Assembly: GCF_000163295.1 (NCBI RefSeq)
Contig: NZ_GG700527.1
Location: 568,105-632,104 of the forward strand
Source of the DNA: Anaerococcus vaginalis ATCC 51170
GTDB lineage: Bacteria; Bacillota; Clostridia; Tissierellales; Peptoniphilaceae
Length of the DNA stretch: 64,000 bases
Direction of reading: 5' to 3'
Positions within the stretch are counted from its first letter, which is position 1. Every line of letters starts with the position of its first letter. A program made the position numbers and the translations under genes. Under the pieces are notes generated by a model that had not been told where the DNA came from, did not search any database, and worked only from the letters and a program-made list of their open reading frames with translations. This document shows positions 63,235-64,000 of this stretch, in pieces.

Positions 63235-64000
63235 ATGAAAAAAACTAATTGGAAAGGACGTTTTTTTAGTATTTTATTAGCTTTTGCATTGTTATTGCCA
63301 ACAATATTATCTACAAGTGTAAAAGCGGCGCCTGAAAATGACAAAAATGATGGACAAATTAAGCATGTAACTGAAATTTCATTTACAATTTACAATTATG
63401 CAATAGGTAAAGATTCAAATTCTATCCAAGTTAATTGTCAAACTGATGGAGTAAGACCAACAAATTATGAAATTTTGGTATACGATAAGGACAAAGATGA
63501 ATTTGTACAAGTTAAGGGAAAGTTGCAAAAAGATATTCAGTATAGGCTAAAAATCAATTTTTCGCCAAAAGATGGATATGATTTTGAAGGATTGACTAAG
63601 GAAAAAATAACATTGGGAGCTATTGGCTCATCAATTAAATATAATGCAAATAAAAAAGAAGCATTATTTGATATGCCAGTGCTTGAAGATTCTAAAATGT
63701 TAACATTTGAAACCAATGGTGGAAGTAAAATTGCTTCAATAATTGCATCAAAAGATAGCATAATTAACCTTGAACAATATAAATCTACAAAAGATGGTTT
63801 TACATTTGATGGTTGGTATAAGGATAAAGAGCTTAAAGAAAAAATCACTCAAGTAAAACTTAGTGAAGATATGACAGTTTATGCTAAGTGGGTAGCAAAA
63901 CAACAACCACCAAAACCGGTAAATTATTTTACCTTAACATTTGATACTGATAAAGGAGAAGAAATAAAACCAATAACAAAAGAAGAAAATACAATAATTG
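63235..64000 (+). CDS. Secreted protein with InlB-type repeats, 3' end outside window
   Basis: About 255 residues are visible, open at the window end. The signal peptide is clear: MKKTNWKGRF, a hydrophobic core (SILLAFALLLPTIL) and a cleavage region STSVKAAPE. After a beta-rich domain of about 130 residues comes a Listeria-Bacteroides (InlB B-type) repeat: LTFETNGGSKI...TFDGWYKDKELKEKI...VYAKWV. A second repeat starts at FTLTFDTDKGEEI after QQPPKPV. Such proteins are usually wall-anchored adhesins with LPXTG ends, but that end is not visible. AAGGAGG precedes the ATG. Confidence 0.88.
   Translation, partial: MKKTNWKGRFFSILLAFALLLPTILSTSVKAAPENDKNDGQIKHVTEISFTIYNYAIGKDSNSIQVNCQTDGVRPTNYEILVYDKDKDEFVQVKGKLQKDIQYRLKINFSPKDGYDFEGLTKEKITLGAIGSSIKYNANKKEALFDMPVLEDSKMLTFETNGGSKIASIIASKDSIINLEQYKSTKDGFTFDGWYKDKELKEKITQVKLSEDMTVYAKWVAKQQPPKPVNYFTLTFDTDKGEEIKPITKEENTII

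Overview
The window comes from an AT-rich, low-GC Gram-positive anaerobe. Gene content and order (ackA-rpmF-plsX-acpP-rnc-smc, def-fmt-rsmB-rlmN-prpC-prkC-rsgA-rpe, murB-rapZ-whiA-dnaE-pfkA-pyk) are typical of Firmicutes. My best guess is Anaerococcus or another Peptoniphilaceae member. That is inferred from gene style, not proven by a marker gene, because no rRNA is present.

Positions 1-27782 are a dense core block, almost all on the + strand, with many genes overlapping by a few bases. It covers acetate kinase, ribosomal protein L32, phospholipid and fatty-acid synthesis (PlsX, ACP), RNase III, SMC, peptide deformylase and Met-tRNA formyltransferase. It also holds rRNA methyltransferases (RsmB, RlmN, RlmD), the PrpC/PrkC phosphatase-kinase pair, RsgA, Rpe, L28 (the only - strand gene of the block), MurB, RapZ, WhiA, DnaE, phosphofructokinase and pyruvate kinase. 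rlmD closes the block.

Positions 27783-44400 are an accessory mosaic beginning exactly behind rlmD. It contains relics of a GIY-YIG nuclease and of HsdM, a HEPN-type protein, a DUF4143 ATPase, GNAT and Nudix genes, an AbiF-like gene broken by one base behind a candidate abiF-type RNA, an AlbA_2/Schlafen-like protein, an orphan lipoprotein and a TPR-like membrane protein. A two-component system with a MacB/FtsX-type ABC transporter follows. Short decayed copies of the 3' end of an rlmD-type gene (around 27.87, 31.9, 35.3, 37.46 and 44.1 kb), each ending in a stop codon, separate the cargo blocks. A diverged internal piece of rlmD lies at 37.8-38.0 kb. I read this as serial insertion of mobile DNA at the rlmD 3' end; no integrase remains.

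Positions 44400-57300 carry a HerA-like ATPase, a GNAT protein, insertion-sequence debris and an uptake operon. In the operon a divergent AraC regulator faces two ABC half-transporters, an MptD-family S component, an EcfT protein and a fused two-domain ECF ATPase. A near-consensus Fur box lies in the promoter region, pointing to iron, heme or siderophore uptake. An ArsR-type regulator with an MFS transporter follows further IS debris.

Positions 57300-64000 hold small membrane, lipoprotein and immunity-like genes. A three-gene block (60175-62763) then encodes a PD-(D/E)xK-type nuclease and two proteins sharing an N-terminal module. It is driven by a promoter whose spacer is a 14-T tract, so it may be phase variable. 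This block is the best candidate here for an undescribed system. The window ends inside a gene for a secreted protein with InlB-type repeats.
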